A DNA stretch of 8,282 nt. Source: an uncultured Fenollaria sp. GTDB lineage: Bacteria > Bacillota > Clostridia > Tissierellales > Peptoniphilaceae. Under the pieces are notes generated by a model, which worked only from the letters and a program-made list of their open reading frames with translations, made no database searches and was not told where the DNA came from. The position numbers and the translations under genes were made by a program. The DNA lies in assembly GCF_934202865.1 (NCBI RefSeq), contig NZ_CAKPYL010000057.1, positions 1-8,282 of the forward strand. Reading direction: 5' to 3'. Positions 6,303-8,282 of this stretch are shown piece after piece (the stretch's first letter is position 1; the number at the start of each line of letters is the position of its first letter).

Positions 6303-8282
6303 CTACTTCATATCGTTAAGTAAATCATCTATCGCCTTTGATGGATCGTAGTAATACTTTGTACTTCTGATGCTGACGAAGTTCCAGCCAACTCTTTCCA
6401 AAATATCTCTCTTTTCCATTTGGTCGATGATTGTTTCGTCATCTATATCAAATTCTGATCCTTCTGCTTCTACTATAAATTTTTTATCGTCTTTAATAGC
6501 GAGTAAGGCTATGTTATATAGACCTGCTTCGACATTAGTTTTTACTTCAACGCCCCTTGCTTCAAGCTCTTTCTTGATGTCTTCTTCAAATGACGATAGC
6601 TCATATCTATTTCTCTTGTCAAAGACCATCTTGTCCTCGGGGTTTATAAAGAACTCAATAAGCGTTCTTCTAATATCGCCTAGCTTTAGGTCCTTCTTGT
6701 AATCAAGTGAAGTGGCTAAAACTACTTGGTCCTTGGCCCTTGATACGGCTACGTTGTATTTCTTCTTGTTCACATCATAGGCGCCTTCGTTTAAGACCTT
6801 CATCGCTTCGTCCTTATCGTTCGAATCAACTGTCGTTAAGAAGATGATGTCTCTTTCGTCGCCTTGGAAAGCAGCTGGCCTGCCGCATAAGATGTTTAGC
6901 CTATCATAATCTTGTAGACTTAGCTTTTCTATAAGAAGCTTATCTATAAACTTGGCTTGATCCTCGCTAGCAAGCGATATAACGCCTATTGTCTTGCCTT
7001 CATAATCAGGCTCATCCTTTATCCTTAGGATTTCATCTGCAATGTAATTTGCCTCTGCCTCGTTCACTCTATCTTCATCTCTTGTGCCATCTACCTTAAT
7101 TAATTTAAGTGCTGGTTGAACCTTTGTAGAAGATGACTCTCTAAGCGGCTTGATTATGCCGTCGTATGAAACGAAGTTCGAGTAAGCAGCTATCATTGGC
7201 ACGCTTCTGAAGTGTTCCTTAAGCGTCAAGACTGGGAAACTTGTCTTAAGTATGTCATAAAGTGATGAGTTTAAATCATATAGATGGCTGTTGGCCACCT
7301 TGTCTTTGATATACATATCTATAAGATTTCTTTGCTTGTCTTGGTCTATGCCGACCGCTTGTGGACTAACTTGCTCATCGTCGCCGACTATGATAGCCTT
7401 CTTCGCTAATTGAAGTATAGGTATAGCCGAGATGTCCGCTTGAGATGCTTCGTCTATGATTAGATAGTCAAATTTTTGATTGTAGTCAAGACTTTCAAGT
7501 GCCTTGTCAATGGTCATGATCCAAGCAGGAACAGCTCTTTGGCACTTTTTCATAAGCTCTTTTGCCTCTTTCTTTAGGCCAATCGCTTGCTTGCCAGTGC
7601 CTTTACCAATCTTCTTCATAGTTAGCTGCCAGCCTTGCAATGCTTGCTTCTTCTCTATATCGTCCTTAATCTTAAGCATAAATGAGTGCCATGCCATGTT
7701 CGAAGCGAGTTCTTTCGTTATATCATAAAGCTGCTTCTTGTACCAAGTCATCATCTTTTGGTATTTTTCATAAGGCGTTCTATTTATCTTTGAGATGATG
7801 CCGTCAAATTGCTTGTAATACCAATTCTCTTCGATATTTTCAGGTGCGTCCTTAAGCCCATGTATATCAAAGCGGTTATATATAAACTCTTTCCAAGTAG
7901 GTGCAACAGCTGCCAATTCATCAAGAAGCTCATTTCTCTTCTTAAGTATCTTAATCTTTTCATAAGTCTTTTTAAGATTTTCAAAACTATCTCTATAGCT
8001 GTCGTAGTACTTAGTCTCAATCGCAGTATTCATTAATAAGAGTAAATCAGATTTATTGTCCTCGTCTACTTTTAATTTATCAAGCGTATCATCAAGCTTT
8101 GACTTAGCAGGAATATATTTTAAATCATATTCATCAGCGAGCTCAATGTACTTTCTTAAGTCATTTTTAATCAGCTTCATCTCTTTAATAAATGAATCGT
8201 GCGGTGAAAGAACTTTATTGTTGACAAAGATACTATTGACGTTGATGCCCTTGTCTTGCATTAGCTTAAATAAGGACTGAAC
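6303..8282 (-). CDS. SF1 DNA2/NAM7-type helicase with C-terminal Vsr/MTES_1575-like domain (5' part outside the window)
   Basis: The frame stays open to the window edge (codons 8262-8282), so the start lies upstream; numbering here counts the Met codon at 8261 as 1. About 659 residues are visible. A Lys/Glu/Leu-rich, probably coiled-coil region (about 10-250) is followed by SF1 motifs: II DEASQ (270-274), III GDDEQVSP (293-300), HFRS (350-353), V FQGDERD (465-471) and VI NVAVSRAKDQ (503-512). Motif I (Walker A) is not visible and should lie upstream, since these helicases have a long insertion between motifs I and II. Residues 558-650 resemble the Vsr-like PD-(D/E)xK domain of large DUF4011-type helicases: FEEDIKKEL, GLYNIALLAI, FIVEAEG and MEKRDILERVGWNFVSIRS. 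The conserved catalytic Asp is replaced by Ala585. Likely role is ATP-driven nucleic-acid remodelling, possibly in defence or repair. It is co-directional with, and 12 bases upstream of, the GH77 homologue. Helicase assignment is firm; cellular role is unknown. Confidence 0.85.
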   Translation of the reverse strand, partial: VQSLFKLMQDKGINVNSIFVNNKVLSPHDSFIKEMKLIKNDLRKYIELADEYDLKYIPAKSKLDDTLDKLKVDEDNKSDLLLLMNTAIETKYYDSYRDSFENLKKTYEKIKILKKRNELLDELAAVAPTWKEFIYNRFDIHGLKDAPENIEENWYYKQFDGIISKINRTPYEKYQKMMTWYKKQLYDITKELASNMAWHSFMLKIKDDIEKKQALQGWQLTMKKIGKGTGKQAIGLKKEAKELMKKCQRAVPAWIMTIDKALESLDYNQKFDYLIIDEASQADISAIPILQLAKKAIIVGDDEQVSPQAVGIDQDKQRNLIDMYIKDKVANSHLYDLNSSLYDILKTSFPVLTLKEHFRSVPMIAAYSNFVSYDGIIKPLRESSSTKVQPALKLIKVDGTRDEDRVNEAEANYIADEILRIKDEPDYEGKTIGVISLASEDQAKFIDKLLIEKLSLQDYDRLNILCGRPAAFQGDERDIIFLTTVDSNDKDEAMKVLNEGAYDVNKKKYNVAVSRAKDQVVLATSLDYKKDLKLGDIRRTLIEFFINPEDKMVFDKRNRYELSSFEEDIKKELEARGVEVKTNVEAGLYNIALLAIKDDKKFIVEAEGSEFDIDDETIIDQMEKRDILERVGWNFVSIRSTKYYYDPSKAIDDLLNDMK

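Noticed and set aside
6370..6702. Plus-strand open frame of 110 codons, rich in Ser/Leu/Phe
   Set aside because: Antisense shadow of the helicase C-terminus; composition is typical of reversed Lys/Glu-rich coding sequence. The other short plus-strand frames at 5208-5414, 7504-7728, 7809-8036 and 8056-8280 were rejected for the same reason.
7784..8020. Minus-strand open frame of 78 codons in another frame
   Set aside because: Lies wholly inside the helicase gene in a different frame and resembles no protein; no frameshift in the helicase is needed because its own frame is continuous.

Overview
The window looks like chromosomal DNA from a low-GC Gram-positive (Firmicutes-type) anaerobe. The evidence is AT-rich sequence, strong AGGAGG ribosome binding sites, a lipoprotein-type peptide-binding protein and a textbook TTGACA-N17-TATAAT promoter. 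Style and protein sequences would fit Tissierellia/Peptoniphilaceae, but that is a guess. Every gene is on the minus strand, so transcription runs from high to low coordinates. Both outermost genes are cut by the window edges. There is no gene-free stretch longer than 300 bases, and I saw no RNA gene, insertion sequence or CRISPR array.

Upstream block (about 8282 to 4780): a large SF1 DNA2/NAM7-type helicase, lacking its N-terminal part because it starts outside the window, ends in a Vsr/MTES_1575-like nuclease-fold domain. A GH77 (4-alpha-glucanotransferase/amylomaltase, MalQ) homologue follows immediately, apparently translated from a TTG start whose ribosome binding site sits just after the helicase stop codon. 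A hairpin terminator closes this unit. Both proteins appear to have lost catalytic residues of recognised enzyme domains: the MalQ homologue has lost its nucleophile motif and other active-site motifs, and the nuclease-like domain has Ala in place of its conserved Asp. The pairing of a helicase with an apparent amylomaltase pseudoenzyme is the most unusual thing here.

Downstream block (about 4753 to 1): a consensus promoter drives an oligopeptide ABC transporter operon, oppA-oppB-oppC-oppD, with oppD cut at the window edge. OppA is a surface lipoprotein that captures peptides, OppB and OppC form the membrane channel, and OppD is one of the two ATPases; an oppF would be expected just beyond position 1. 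A small GC-stem hairpin with a T-rich tail lies between oppA and oppB and probably makes the binding protein more abundant than the permease. The remaining genes are spaced 10 to 13 bases apart, each with its own strong ribosome binding site.
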